From the NCBI GenBank assembly GCA_964019415.1, contig OZ025878.1, positions 1 through 64,000 on the forward strand: a DNA stretch of 64,000 nucleotides, in the 5' to 3' direction. The notes beneath the pieces were generated by a model. That model had not been told where the DNA came from, did no database searches, and was given only the letters and a program-made list of their open reading frames with translations. This document shows, piece by piece, positions 22,610 to 49,458 of the stretch (its first letter is position 1; the number at the start of each line of letters is the position of its first letter). A program made the position numbers and the translations under genes. Origin of the DNA: Ianthella basta. Lineage: Eukaryota; Porifera; Demospongiae; Verongiida; Ianthellidae.

Positions 22610-25600
22610 TCACAAATACCTGGACTGGGCAAGGCCAGGAAACACCAGTTCCAAGTTGCTGGAGGGAATTTCCCCAAGTAGCTCATTTGCTGAATCCACA
22701 GTTGCTACTTTTCGATAAAACTTGGCACTGCAGAGGTCAAAGGACAAATGAAACAGCTCATTAAAGCCTACGAGGTCTTCACAGGTCCACCCAACGACCC
22801 TCACCTGATGAAAGGCCTGGCCAGCTGCAGCATTGCCTTGACCCAAAACGAGGGTTGCACAATGAACAAGCGACGCAAGTTCTTTCTAAGTCTGCGGTCA
22901 ATCATCTGGTAGAAACGCCTGAACCAGCCAAAGCCAGGCATGCTGCCTCGAGGAGCCTCTCCATGCACATACACAATGACATAGTCGTCAACAACAATAC
23001 TGTCCACCGTTGACAAGACATAGCTGCAACAAAACAAACCATTACTCAATGACTAAACACAGACTGGCTGAACGACACCGTCACATGTCACATGTCCACT
23101 TTGTCACGTGCAGTGTGCGGCCCTCACTAGAAGAGCTGAGTCAGGACTTGGTTGTAGTTGTGCAAGCCCCGTGGAGGCAGGTAGCGGGAGTGCACCACCA
23201 CCACTGCGGTAGTGCCCTTGTCAAAGTAGCCTACACACAAGCACACAGAGTATGTGTGAACACTGAGCAGATCACGTGGCTAAGCAGTTCACATACACGG
23301 CTGTTTCGACAATGTATAATGTGGAAACTTAGTTTTGGTTTGGAAACCTTCTGCACGGCAGTGAAATTTCCCTCGCAAGTTACTACATGTACAGCCCATT
23401 TCTCCTTTGCTGTAGTCCAAGAAACGTCACACAACAGTGAGCCCAGACATCACACAACATCGTAATAGGGCAACTATTCTGCTGCCTTTTCCTACCACTC
23501 GCATTCGAGCCAGTAAGCTATACTACACATGAAATTGTCTATTAAATCATCTCCTAACCCTAACTCTAAAAATTGTCACATGACTGCAAGCAGGTCACAT
23601 GACTGTCGCTCACCAGCATGCTGCACAACTTTGCGATACGGCTGCAGCTGCCTCAGGTCTATTCGTATTTCCTCTCCACCCACGTTAATCAGTCGAAAGT
23701 CCCTCGACTCGCGCACCTCCTCACTGTATGGCAACTCTGGGATAGTCCTTTCGGCCGGCTCTGACCCCAAGCCATAGGCTAGCCCCTCCCCCTCTCCTTC
23801 CCCCTCGTCATCTGCAGGGCCAGTAGTGATGACAGTGACGCTGGGCTCCAACGGAGGGGACCTGTGCTGGTCGACTGGCAGAGTAGCTACAGTTGGCTGT
23901 GGGCTGAGGGTGGGGGTGAGGGTGGGGGTGATGTCCTCCTGGCCAGTTGGTGTGGACCTGATGACGTCACTGATGTCCAACGAGGTATGAATATCCCCAA
24001 CGCTCAAGACCTCACCGTTGCTGTCAGCACCATCAGACACCAGGGCAGCCTGGGGGTGCTTCTCCTCCTCCTCCTCTCCTTTGTCACTCACCAATTCCTC
24101 CCCTTCATCTTCCTCCCCTCCTCCAAGCCCCATCTCCTCCTTCTCCACCATCTCTTCTGGCTGCCTCTCAGGTAAGACAACAAACATAGACTCGGCACCT
24201 GCCTCAGACTCATCCTTAACAACCTCGTCTGCTGGTCGATCACCTCCCTCTCCCTCCTCCCCAGAGATCACAACAAACAGAGATTCACCAGCTGCTGCTT
24301 GGTCTCCCTCCTCTTCCCCCTTCACCTCCTCCTCTGCCTCTCTCTCACTCTCTCCCTGTTCCTCAGGATTGCTGGACATGGGAGGCATGCTGAGAGGAAC
24401 AAACGACCCCAGGCTGTGATCTTCTGCTGTCCTACAAGAGGTGAACACAAGCTTGTAGTCACATGTGTCAATACAGCACACTCCACTGACAACTCAGTCA
24501 CGTGTGTCAATACAGCACACTCCACTGACAACTCACATGTCCTCTATGGCCTGCAGGACCACAGGCAGGAGCAGTTTCCTAGTCACATGACTATCACATG
24601 ACAGGTGGACGACACCATCGCCCAAACTGCCCACCAGATGCTGGCACCCTATCCTCTCTGCCAGCACGGCTGCCACTGCCTCCACTAAGTCCGCACCTCC
24701 GAGGAGCACTACCTCTCGGACCATCCCACCTTGCTTAGGAAGCCACACAAACATCACCACACCCAGACACGCCCCCTCCGAGGACAACCACTCAATCGCA
24801 CTCGGCACAAACTCACTATCCTGCAGAACCTCAGAGCTGTCGCAGGTCACCGTTGAGAACATGACCTTTGACCCTGCACGGTCCTCCACCTTAGTGTCAC
24901 GCCGCAGTAGGACAGCCATAGAATCACCATGGCGACCAAATCTCTTTTGCCGCAGCTGCTCAAAAAGCTCGCTCTCAGCCACATTCGCTACTCCCCTCAG
25001 CTGCTCTGCTGCTGTCCGGTCCAGAGAGGTCGCCCGCTCAGACTCCAGTCTCCAGGTATCCATGACGATGGCAGCCAGCAGCAGTGTGGCCACTGGTCCA
25101 GGGACTTCCCCCTCTGGGAACCTTGCTGCAACGAGGCTGGAACATGACCCTACCACCTGCACATCCACTCGAGTGTCAGTACCATACTGCGGTGGGTTGT
25201 CATGGTGATCAATGACTTCAACTACCTGCTCCTTGGCAAAGGGTTTGTCTGGAGTGTGGTGGTCGACCAGCGTCACTGAGGCCGCCATTGCCAGCTCCTC
25301 GGGGAGCTCCTCCAGTGCCAGCACACATGACGGGTCCACGCCAGCTAGCGCCAGGGCTAGCTCAGTGTCACGCTGGAGCAGCTTCTGTTTGAGCCCCTGT
25401 GGAACCACTGGGACCACCACGCCCTTGGACGACTGGGCAGGGTCAGGAGACAAGGGTTAAGCTAGCTAGGGTGCCTAACACAAACCCAACACACACATGC
25501 ACACTACACACACACACACGCACACACACACACCACACACACACACACTACACACACATGCACGCACACACACACACAGTAATGATATGACCTCACATGA

Positions 25601-26988
25601 CATCACAGCATGACATCATGGCATACCTGGCTGAGGAGGAATGCGTAGGCCACTGCACAGGCTACACTGTCTACGTCCCCAGACTCATTCCCAACCACCA
25701 AATGGATCGGAGCCTGCACAGCACCCTGAGTACAAGCAACACACACACAGACACACAGACAATGCACCATGCCACTACATGTCGGCTTCTACTAGTGGCC
25801 TGAGAAGGCTACCTCTTTACACACATACCACCCCACCCCCACGGGGTCGGGTCATGACACTAGTTGAGTTGGCCCAACCATCACAATCCCAGGCCCCCAC
25901 TAGAGTTCTTAATGTTAAGGCAAATATATTGCCAATACATACGTGCGTGCTTGCGAAGTTCAAATAAACTCCCTATGTCCAGGATGGGAATGGCTTATAC
26001 AGCGTAGAGTGCAGCAGTACATGCGCCATGGTGCACACCAGACTGCAGTTTCTGGCTATTCAGGCTTTCCTCATTAGCAGTCACGCTTCAGTAATGTACG
26101 GCGGATGTATGCATGCAGCATGGTGATATATATGTACGTGGGAACATGTAGCTGGAATGGGCATATGCAGGCAATAGGATAGTCTCCTGTGGCAACGCTT
26201 GTTATTGCACACTCACATGTACAATTGCACTATAATACGCAGGTGGAGAAACAGGGGATGGTAGCAAGACCGCAAGCACGGCTAAATGTTGGCAGATGTA
26301 GGGATGGTGAAAACATATTCAAAGTCAGCTCATGTTAATGACCTGGGCTTTGCATGGACCGGCCCTCCTCCCTGTTCCTACAGTTTTTCCGCCAGGTGGT
26401 TTTACATTGCAGGTACACACTGCACCATCCCTACATCTTGCTTTTGGAGGAAACATGTTTACTCATCCTTTACCAATATAAGGTAGTGCCTAACACCATT
26501 TCCCATGGCACATGACCTAACTGGTCGCAGTCAGCACCCGACCATAGCACAGTCCACCCTCTGGGCGGACGCGTGCTGATGAGCTGCAACAGCGCGTGGA
26601 GCCGCAAGATGGCGAGTTGGTTAACTGGCCACCGACACACATCAAAGGGCTGAGAGAGAAACAGCCACTCATTCAAAACGCGATTTACTGACGTCCGAAC
26701 ATGAGCTAATGTCCCGACTTGACACATGCTACCAACTGCAGTACTAGTGCTACCGGCGCAGCTGGCGGCATCACTTCCACGGCCCGTGGTGCTGTTTCCC
26801 GAGGGACGGCCAACGACACGCACCGACCTCAGGCAGCTCAAGGCCGAGTACCAGTTCGTTCCTAGAGCCGTATTCCGTGAGCTCGCCGGGTCTACCTACA
26901 ACCTAGGAGTCCACTACCTCTCCCTGTGCACCGAACGTACCAGATCCAGCCCCTCCAGCTCACGGCAAAACTCCTCGAAGGCAGACAT
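22610..26988 (-). CDS. PRUNE2: PRUNE2-like protein: DHH phosphoesterase fused to a BCH (CRAL-TRIO-like) domain
   Basis: Seven exons join in phase: 26941-26988, 25627-25725, 25432-24537, 24431-23614, 23230-23128, 23023-22805 and 22727-22610, for 766 residues. The N-terminal half is a prune-type DHH phosphoesterase: GNESGDVDS (motif I, DxD), VTLVDHHTPDK (DHH), a second EVIDHHDNPP and AAIVMDTWRLE (motif IV Asp). The middle is a long Glu-rich, low-complexity linker. The C-terminal part is a BNIP2/Cdc42GAP-homology domain: YFDKGTTAVVVVHSRYLPP, then TVDSIVVDDYVIVYVHG, PGFGWFRRFYQMIDRRLRKN and LARPFI. This is the domain order of vertebrate PRUNE2 (BMCC1). The metal-binding motifs look intact, so hydrolase activity is plausible. 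The first exon is the least certain. The first 80 bp of intron 3 are a two-copy repeat starting near its donor. Confidence 0.87.
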
Positions 26989-27009
26989 GTTCGCGGGTCA
27001 ACAGATCAA

Positions 27010-27017
27010 TGACGTCA
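27010..27017. promoter_or_regulatory. CRE-like palindrome TGACGTCA
   Basis: Perfect cAMP-response-element palindrome 21 bp upstream of the PRUNE2-like start codon. It lies in the 66 bp between that start and the CEP152-like stop. Position suggests a core promoter role; binding is inferred. Confidence 0.4.
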
Positions 27018-27054
27018 CACACACACACAACGCACATAATTAGCATGCACGCAT

Positions 27055-31148
<4,094 letters not shown>

Positions 31149-31597
31149 AATCAAACAATTAATAAGTAGCTATAATAACAGTCGATCGCCTACAACTGCA
31201 TGTATTAACTATACTGCACGGCATGCATGCGCAGGGAGCACTAGTCGTACGTATACGCGTGGTGCACGCATGCATGTACACGAAATTGATAGCTATATAG
31301 CATGTGCAGTTAGCTATATTCTATATCAGAGATTATTAAAGAATTCATGCATGAAATCAATTGTTTGACATAATTATAACCCTCATAATTATAAGTTCGT
31401 CTCATTAAATTCAGTTCCAGCACTGCAATAATAACTACACGTACATGAGACTGTGTATGGTCGCTAGCAAAATTAAACTGCGAATTGCCCATTGATCCAA
31501 TTAAAAGCAGGCATTTGCAAACATTCGCCTCACAAAATTAGAGCTTACATGACATTCAATGAACAAATGAATACGCAAACTGTCCATAATTTCCAGT
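31149..31597. other. Intergenic region upstream of CEP152-like
   Basis: AT-rich unique DNA between the CEP152-like start and the WDR7 stop, both on the - strand. Probably the CEP152-like promoter and WDR7 3' untranslated region. No gene seen. Confidence 0.5.
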
Positions 31598-38317
<6,720 letters not shown>

Positions 38318-38337
38318 TTTACTCCAGCCTGAGGAAA
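38318..38337. promoter_or_regulatory. WDR7/PFDN2 bidirectional start region (20 bp between start codons)
   Basis: Both start codons sit in TAAAATGGCCGG or GAAAATGGCGG contexts, forming an inverted pair of YY1-like AAnATGGCGG motifs around a 20-bp centre. The two 5' untranslated regions must overlap or be extremely short. Confidence 0.6.
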
Positions 38338-39718
38338 ATGGCGGACGGCAAGAGTGGCAGCAAGGTCTCCCCGTCTTCTCCTTCACCGCCTCAGGAGAAG
38401 GTGTTGGCACAGTTCCAGCAGCTTCGCCAGGAGCAGCGCGCGCTGGCCACGAAGATAACAGAGATTGAGGGGGATCGAAGCGAGCACAGGTAATTCGCCG
38501 TCCTTGTATGGCGTGCTGGTAGCGTCAGGTATTGCATGGTGTGTACTTGTGGAGGTTGAGCCGTTTAATGCTACAACATGCTGGTGTACAAGAGGGGTTT
38601 TCACCTGGGCCTTGCCCTGGATGTGTAGCCATAAGATGGAGGTGAATGCAGAACACAGCAGGCGAGTATCTGGTCCAGTGAATGAGATGGGGTCTTTGAG
38701 GTAGTTGCGAGAGCTACAGCACTGCCAAGGTAGTGTGGGGTAGTGACGTGAAAACTCACTATATTGCACAATTCCAACAGTTGATTAGTGGAGAATTCAT
38801 CAGCTTATAACCATTTCCCCATTGCCACTGCCAGTGTCCACCACACACACCACACCTGAAGTGAATTGAGGTACTGGTATTGAGTACTAGGAAAGATGTT
38901 CGCAGAAGTCGTCAGAGTTCAATGATGATGAAATCACCCCACCCCATCAGTGTGCCCATAGATATTGTGTGTGTTATCTGTGATGTGCCGTAGATAGTTT
39001 ACTCATGTTATCCCTGTAGAGTGTTGCATTAACCCTCCCATGCAGCTCGCTGTAGAGTGTTGCATTAACCCTCCCATGCAGCTTGCTGTAGAGTGTTGCA
39101 TTAACCCTCCCATGCAGCTCGCTGTAGAGTGTTGCATTAACCCTCCCATGCAGTTTGGTGATAGACACTCTCAAGGACATGGAACCCGAGAGGAAGTGCT
39201 TTCGCATGGTGGGCGGGGTCCTGGTGGAGAGGACGGTGCAGGAGGTGCTGCCCGCCCTGCGCTCTAACATGGAAAAGGTACGCTTGCCACCAGCAGGGCG
39301 TGTCAGTGAGTAGTAGCCGTAGTAGTACCTGCAGTAGTAGAAATCTAGTCCACTATGTTACGGGTGGGGTACTGGAGGTGCCTGGATGAGGGGGGGGGGG
39401 GGGGGGGGAGGTGGTTGTTTGTGTGCGGCACCCACTCCACACACAAGAGTGCGCTGCTATCCAAATGTCTTGAGTGTATGCTGTTGTCTTGCTGTTTGAG
39501 AGATGTAGAATGTGCTTTTACTGGTAGCTTGACCTGCCCCTCCCCCCCAGATGGGTACCATCTTGGAGGGACTTGAGCGACAACTTCAGGAGAAGGGACG
39601 GCTCCTGACTGAGCTCAGGGAGAAGCACAACATCCGTTTCCAAGGTGACCGAGAAGAGGGTGGGGCCAGCAGTAAGGACACACCCACTGCCCAGGGTGTT
39701 CTGGTTGGCAGAGACTGA
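38338..39718 (+). CDS. PFDN2: Prefoldin subunit 2
   Basis: Subunit of the hexameric prefoldin chaperone that hands nascent actin and tubulin to the CCT chaperonin. Exons 38338-38489, 39154-39277 and 39551-39718 give 147 residues (human 154). The first exon has a Ser/Pro/Gly-rich start, then FQQLRQEQRALATKI. The second reads LVIDTLKDMEPERKCFRMVG and GVLVERTVQEVLPAL, a nearly invariant prefoldin-2 segment. The third ends LREKHNIRFQGDREEGG. The two helices of the antiparallel coiled coil flank the beta-hairpin region. The start overlaps a YY1-like AAAATGGCGG. The acceptor of exon 2 is preceded by three tandem copies of itself. Confidence 0.96.
39016..39153 (+). repeat. 36-bp repeat multiplying the PFDN2 exon 2 acceptor
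   Basis: Four tandem units containing GTGTTGCATTAACCCTCCCA followed by TGCAG. Only the fourth joins exon 2 (TTGGTGATAGAC). Use of an earlier copy would insert CTCGCTGTAG and hit a stop codon. Confidence 0.95.
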
Positions 39719-39890
39719 CACGCTTATAGTGTTCATGTGACTTTGCAAGAATCTGATTGGTCAATCATGTGACATCACAAGTTTTATATAATACACACCT
39801 AAAAGTATATAGCAGTGTGAGCTGGCAGGATGGTGTGAGCGTGAGTCTGTAACAAAATAGTGGGCTAAAAGAAAGGGGAGAACCCTGTTA

Positions 39891-42800
39891 TTAGGAAGTT
39901 GTCACCCATGCTACATATCTCCCTCCTGCTGTCGGTAAGGTCGCTGCATCGTCTGTCACCTCAACCTTCACTGCGCTGCCCTCCTCAGTCGATTTGAAGA
40001 AATACTTGAAATGGCCTTTCCTGCCAAACGCTGCCTTAAAGTCAGCTAGCGTAGGCCCATGTGGACCACTGCAGGGGGAGGGGAGGGGAGGGGAGGGGAG
40101 GGGAAGGGCACTCATCACATGTCAGCTCTTGTCCGCTATAGCGTGGGTATGGTGTGCTCTGACCAGTAAGGGACAGTGATGCGATAGGGAGTGTCATCTT
40201 CATTCAGCGTGTAGATGACTTTAACTGTCTCCATTGACTTTGTGGGTGTGGCTGTGGGGGAGGGGCAGGACACCACATGATGCAACACCCTAACACAACC
40301 TTAACCCTTTAACTCACACTCCACTGCCATCCTGGCCTGTCTGCGGTCCCTGTCCTTCTGTCGCTCGTGTCTCGCTCGTCTGGTTGCCATGGCATTGATG
40401 TGGTCCATCAGGTGTGACACAGCCTGCAACAATGCCACACATCACACATCAATTGAGCGGTGAGTACGTCTGTCTGTCTGTCTGTCAGTCTGACCTCCTC
40501 CAAGCGGTCCAGAGGTTTGTGTTGTGCTGACTGGGCCTCCTTGCGCAACACACTCATGCTTTGACGAATCACATCCACCTCAGCGGACAGGCTCTGCACA
40601 TGCATACAAGAAGACACCACTTGATCGACACAGTCGGGCTCCACCGAACATGGTGACAAAGCTCTTACATCCACTTGGCTGGTCCTGAAGATACCCCGTG
40701 ACGCCGTGGCCTTCAGGTCTGCTATCTCTGTCTCCTTCTCCTTCAGTTCTCTCAAACTCTCAGTCTACACACACAACACATGAAGTACAATTAGACTACA
40801 CCCTAGCCCTAAGTCACATGACAATCACATGACCCACACGCAGCTTTTGCTGCTGTTGTAGCTCTTCCTCGAGCTGCTCCAGCTTCTTCTGTTGCTCGGC
40901 TGCAAACACACTCCTCTCCTCAAGTCGAAGCTGGAGTGGGACCAGGAGGCACTAGTAAATGGTAACCATGGCGATGCCCCACCCCCCCTGTGATCACATG
41001 CAGAGCCTTACATCCAGTTCATTAATGACAAGCTGCTTCTCCGATACCATATTGCGCAACTCTTCCTTTAGGGAGGGTTGGGTAGAGGAATGGTTACCCA
41101 GTGTTGGCGGTGCAGGGTCACACCCTATGTCTAATGTTAGGGTCATACCCGTTCTGTTTCTGTCTTGTAGTCCAGCCTCAAAATGTCTGCCTTGAGTTGC
41201 CGTATCATGTCCTCCTTCCCCTCTGCCATCTCTTGGAGCATCTGGCACTCTGATTGGAGGGTGGCGATGTCATCACGGAGCTGGTGCACTTTGGGGCCCT
41301 CCTGTGTGCAGTGTGGGCAGACAGTCTAAGACTGGTCTGTGTGTCGCTCCACCCAGCAGGACACACCCCCAGCAGGACACACCCCAGCAGGACACACCCC
41401 CAGCAGGACACACCCCCAGCTCACCTCAAGCAGTGGAGTCATGTAGCTCCCATTCTGACCAAGAAGCTGTAGGCAAAGGGTAAGCCCCATCAATCACAGT
41501 GCTCACTAGAGGGCCCGCCCCCTGCCCACTCACCTCTGAGCTGGACCATGAGTGATCAGTCAGAGTCGTACTGTCTGCTTCTTGGCCATCGGGATTGTCA
41601 CGCAGCTGGGGGGGGGGGGGAGTTTAGTAAATAGTTGTATGTACTCTACTCACTTCCCAAATAGTGGACAATAATGGCCTTTACACTTTATGTTTGTGTG
41701 CATGAGCGTTTTGCAAACACTTGCACACTTGGCCCTGTGGATTGGGTCCAGGCCTGTCCTCAGCAATTTGAGTAATTGGCCAACCAAAGCTGTCTATTAA
41801 ATTGGCACATTCCAGCTGACTCTGAAAGCTTATGGCTATAATTATACAGAATAGGCTAAGTTACCCAGGGGAAGGGGAAGCTGGTAACAGCAAAACTGCA
41901 ATGTTAGATATCAAGTAGCTGTAAAAGGCCAACTTTTCACTCTGCGCCACCCCACCAACGCCTCCCCACACCATGGCCATGGCCTACCACATTTGATGGC
42001 CAGGGACTCCTCCCACTGACCAGGGGAAACCCCACTCACAATAGGGAACCCCCACTAACCAGAGGAAACCCCCACTCACAATAGGGAACCCCCCACTAAC
42101 CAGGGGAAACCCCCACTAACCAGAGCATACAGTTGTAGTAAATGTCCTTTGATGCCAGTTATGTCAACCATTGCATTGTCCAGTGAGGGAAGAGGCGTGT
42201 CCACAGCTGGGGCAGGGGGTGGGGCTGGTGACTGGTCACCACTGCTGCCTGTTGCCGGGGGCGATATCATGCTGTCAGTGTAAGGCCGGACTCCACTCAC
42301 TCCAGTGAAACCTGCATGCCAAGTTAGGTCAAACATGTCCACTAAGACAGCAGATGGGTGTGTGCCACCATGACCCCACCCACCTGAGATGGGTGTGTCC
42401 CTGGCATTGGGATAGGAGCGAGACGCAGGAACAAAGGAGGACATTGAAGGAATGGGGGAAACCCCTCCAAACTCTGGCGAGGGTACCCCTGCAGCGGGCA
42501 CTAGGTGTGTTTGCTCTGACTCCTCGCTCCCTTTGGTGGGCTCGTAATAGGGATGGAAGGGTGCAGGGGTGTGGTGGCCTGTGCTGGCCCCGCCCTCTGC
42601 CCCGTACTCTTCCTGCGACAGGCTCTCGTCCGCCATGATGACCTGCTGCACTGGGGAGTAGGTGGAGCAGTATGGCGTGGAAGCGGCGGAGTCCCGCCCA
42701 CCACTGTGTTTCACTAATTGGTTCCTGCCCCTGTTGACACTGTGTCGAATGGACATGGGATGATAGCGCTGGGCCAGGGCCAGAATCACCTTCAGGGTCC

Positions 42801-43933
42801 CCTTGAGACTGCCGTCCCTTAGGTCTGCAATGGAGGGTTGGGAGGGGAGGGGCGGAGAGGGGAGGGGAGGGGAGGGGAGGGGGGACACATACTGGGTTGA
42901 TTCGGCTAAGTTGAGCTGCCTGGCATGCCCAAGAGGAGGGCACAGGCAGTGGAAGTAGCACTGAAGGGGCAAATGGAGACTAACACACAATGCTTCGGAG
43001 TTCCTATACAAGCCCCCCCCCCCCCCACCCCCCACCCCCCCATACACACAAGGTGGATCCACCACACCTCTGGCAGCAGTGGCCGGTAGCTGCACTCCAG
43101 TCTCACACAGAAAGGTCACGGCTGCCTCGAGGTTGGCCGCCTTTGCCAAGGGGGTGGAGGGATTGGGATCAACCCCGCCCACCTCACGCTGACCTGCAAA
43201 GGGAAGGAGGCGGGAGGTGGCCTATCAACCCAGCTAGCTGTAAGGGCAATGTGAGCCATCTCTCCCGTGTACCTCAGAGTTATGTGAATACACTAAAGGG
43301 TGGTCTAGCAGGCTAGACTACAGGCAGCTGCAGCAGCCATACAACAGACCAGGCCAAGTGGGATTCACAGCACAGCACGTAGCCTTAGAAGGGAAGGCGG
43401 CATTCCGCCACCTCGCATCTGCGCCGATAGAAGGCGCTAGGGGGCGGGTCCCACGCGTGCTTCCTCTGGCAGCTGCAGCCCCCACTGACACACACACACA
43501 ATGTACGGGATGGGATGGGACGGGCGACCTATTAGTGCCCGCTACGACCACTGTTCACGGTGGAGATACATGGTACACTAACAATACATGATACGGCGCG
43601 TTCGCAGCGGACACGCTCAGTGGTGCACGTGACGGCACTGCAATGACTCACTCAGCACCTCCACTAAGTGGACCAGGGTCACTCCGTCCTGTAGGCTGCG
43701 GAGGTCGTAGATCAGTGGACTCCTGGGGCGCTTCTTGAGATGCGAATTGATCCAGGCTACGTACTCTTCCACCTGGCGCTGTAGAGAGGGCAGGAAAGAC
43801 ACTTGGCCGACACTGCCTCGCTCCTCCCCACGCGCCCCTGCCTCACCGATCGGCGGTCCTGTCCTCTCCGCCCCGGTCTAAACACTCCCGTGATCCTGTC
43901 ATTCACTGGTGGCCGCTCTTCGCTCACGGCCAT
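39891..43933 (-). CDS. DIXDC1: Dixin (CH, coiled coil, DIX)
   Basis: Cytoplasmic Wnt-pathway scaffold that polymerises with Dishevelled and Axin through its DIX domain. Domain order is clear. The first exon (43847-43933) reads MAVSEERPPVNDRITGVF. A calponin-homology domain follows: VEEYVAWINSHLKKRPRSP (43652-43778), LAKAANLEAAVTFLCETGV, then SLKGTLKVILALAQRYHP. A Ser/Pro-rich linker spans 42121-42826. Coiled-coil exons lie between 41.6 and 40.3 kb (for example QLRDDIATLQSECQMLQEMA, LEQLEEELQQQQKL). The C-terminal DIX domain reads LNEDDTPYRITVPY, LADFKAAFGRKGHFKYFFKS and GGRYVAWV before the stop. An in-frame upstream ATG would add residues. It converges with PFDN2, 172 bp apart. About 14 exons; those between 40 and 41.6 kb are approximate. 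Confidence 0.92.
41990..42120 (-). repeat. Repeat copying the donor of DIXDC1 exon 5
   Basis: On the coding strand the exon ends GCTCTG before GTTAGTGGGGG. The intron then carries CCTGGTTAGTGGGGG, TATTGTGAGTGGGGG, CTCTGGTTAGTGGGGG, TATTGTGAGTGGGG and CCTGGTCAGTGGG in tandem: three further GTTAGT/GTCAGT copies and two GTGAGT copies. Confidence 0.88.
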
Positions 43934-44211
43934 GGCTGCCGACGGCAGACCTGCGATCATCTGGCGAACGGTCGCACCGCAAACGTGAGAAAGTAAACGC
44001 ACAAGTTTGAAATTAACGCCATTCATTATCTGATACCATGCGCACGTTACCACATCAAAGAGTTTATTCACTAATATTCAATTTGTACAAACACTCCCTA
44101 TGGTACGTGGCGAGCGCCACGGTGCAAACGAGTTGATACATTGTGTAATATAGCAGAGGTCGAGAGAAGGTGCTAGGCATCTCTATACATGCACACACGT
44201 GGGACGGCCGG

Positions 44212-48455
<4,244 letters not shown>

Positions 48456-48639
48456 GGTGCTCTCCTTCCTCTCCTTGCCTGGACCACACTTCGCTAGCAG
48501 ACGACCACAGGACAGCCCGCAGGACGGGCATGACCTTATTAGGAGTCAAACGGTACGGGGCGGGGCTATTGAACACGTGACTTAGTAGGCGGGTCCGACC
48601 ACGTGGCCGCACGTGTGGTGTTGGAATAGAGGCTAGCAG
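48456..48639. promoter_or_regulatory. Coronin/exonuclease bidirectional promoter
   Basis: 184 bp between divergent start codons. It is GC-rich, with CACGTG at 48574-48579 and the related GCACGTGTGG at 48610. Promoter role is inferred from position. Confidence 0.5.
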
Positions 48640-49443
48640 ATGGGAAAGCCGCAGCGCTCGCAGCCGCAGAGATCGCGGACGACTATCCTGAGCCGGTGGA
48701 CTGCCCCGATCCCCCGACGGGGCCGCACGCCTTCACCCCAGGACACCGGCAGAACAGACTCGAGAGGTTCTAGTCGTCCTGTGTCGCCATCAGAGACAGA
48801 TCCGCCATCAGGGCAACCAGTGGGCGGGGCAAGCCCCTCTGCGCCCCTCCCCCACCGCCGTGTGCTGGCAGTGGACTGTGAGATGGTGGGCGTTGGTGAC
48901 AACGACCGCTCAGCCCTCGCTCGCTGCAGCATCGTGGACAGCTGTGGTGAGGTAGTCTACGACAGATATGTGCGGCCACCGCTGCCCGTGCGGTCGTATC
49001 GGACGAGGTACAGTGGGATCTGCAAGAGGCACATGCGCGGTGCCACCCCTCACCACCTGGCGGTGCAGCAGGTCCGGGACATCCTCCAGGGCTGCATTGT
49101 GGTGGGACACGACCTCCGCAACGACTTCTCCGCTCTGCAGTACTCTCACCCTGAGGCCCTCACACGCGACACATCTGAATATGCTCCTCTCCGGGTAATG
49201 GCAGGCACACCACCACTCAGCAAGCCATCCCTCCGGCGTTTGTCCGACGCCGTCCTCCAACGTCCCATCCAGCGCAGCCCCAGTGGACACTGCTCCGTGG
49301 AGGATGCCCGGGCCACCATGGCGCTGTACCAGGTGACAAAGGACCGCTGGGAGACAGGCCTGCAGACGGACACCGACTACTTCAGCGACGAGTACTGGGA
49401 GTGGAGGGACTCACCCCACAAACAACACAACACCACTGTTTAG
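48640..49443 (+). CDS. ISG20L2: DEDDh 3'-5' exonuclease of the ISG20L2/AEN/REXO4 group
   Basis: Single-exon frame of 267 residues. An Arg/Ser/Pro-rich N-terminus (basic, nuclear-like) precedes an RNase-T-type exonuclease domain from about residue 74. Motif ExoI is LAVDCEMVGVG (Asp79, Glu81), ExoII VVGHDLRNDF (Asp162) and ExoIII GHCSVEDARATM (His217, Asp222), so the full catalytic set is present. LARCSIVDSCGEVVYDRYVRP and YSGICKRHMRGA resemble ISG20L2 and AEN more than REXO4. ISG20L2 processes 12S pre-rRNA and AEN acts on DNA in apoptosis, so the substrate cannot be decided here. Lack of introns in an intron-rich block is notable. The stop is 15 bp from that of HDHD2. Confidence 0.8.
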   Translation: MGKPQRSQPQRSRTTILSRWTAPIPRRGRTPSPQDTGRTDSRGSSRPVSPSETDPPSGQPVGGASPSAPLPHRRVLAVDCEMVGVGDNDRSALARCSIVDSCGEVVYDRYVRPPLPVRSYRTRYSGICKRHMRGATPHHLAVQQVRDILQGCIVVGHDLRNDFSALQYSHPEALTRDTSEYAPLRVMAGTPPLSKPSLRRLSDAVLQRPIQRSPSGHCSVEDARATMALYQVTKDRWETGLQTDTDYFSDEYWEWRDSPHKQHNTTV

Positions 49444-49458
49444 CATATTGCATGTAAA

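Noticed and set aside
43318-43551. - strand frame in a DIXDC1 intron (VVAGTNRSPVPSHPVHCVCV)
   Set aside because: The CH domain reads continuously from the exon at 43652 to the exon near 43196 when it is skipped; no homology.
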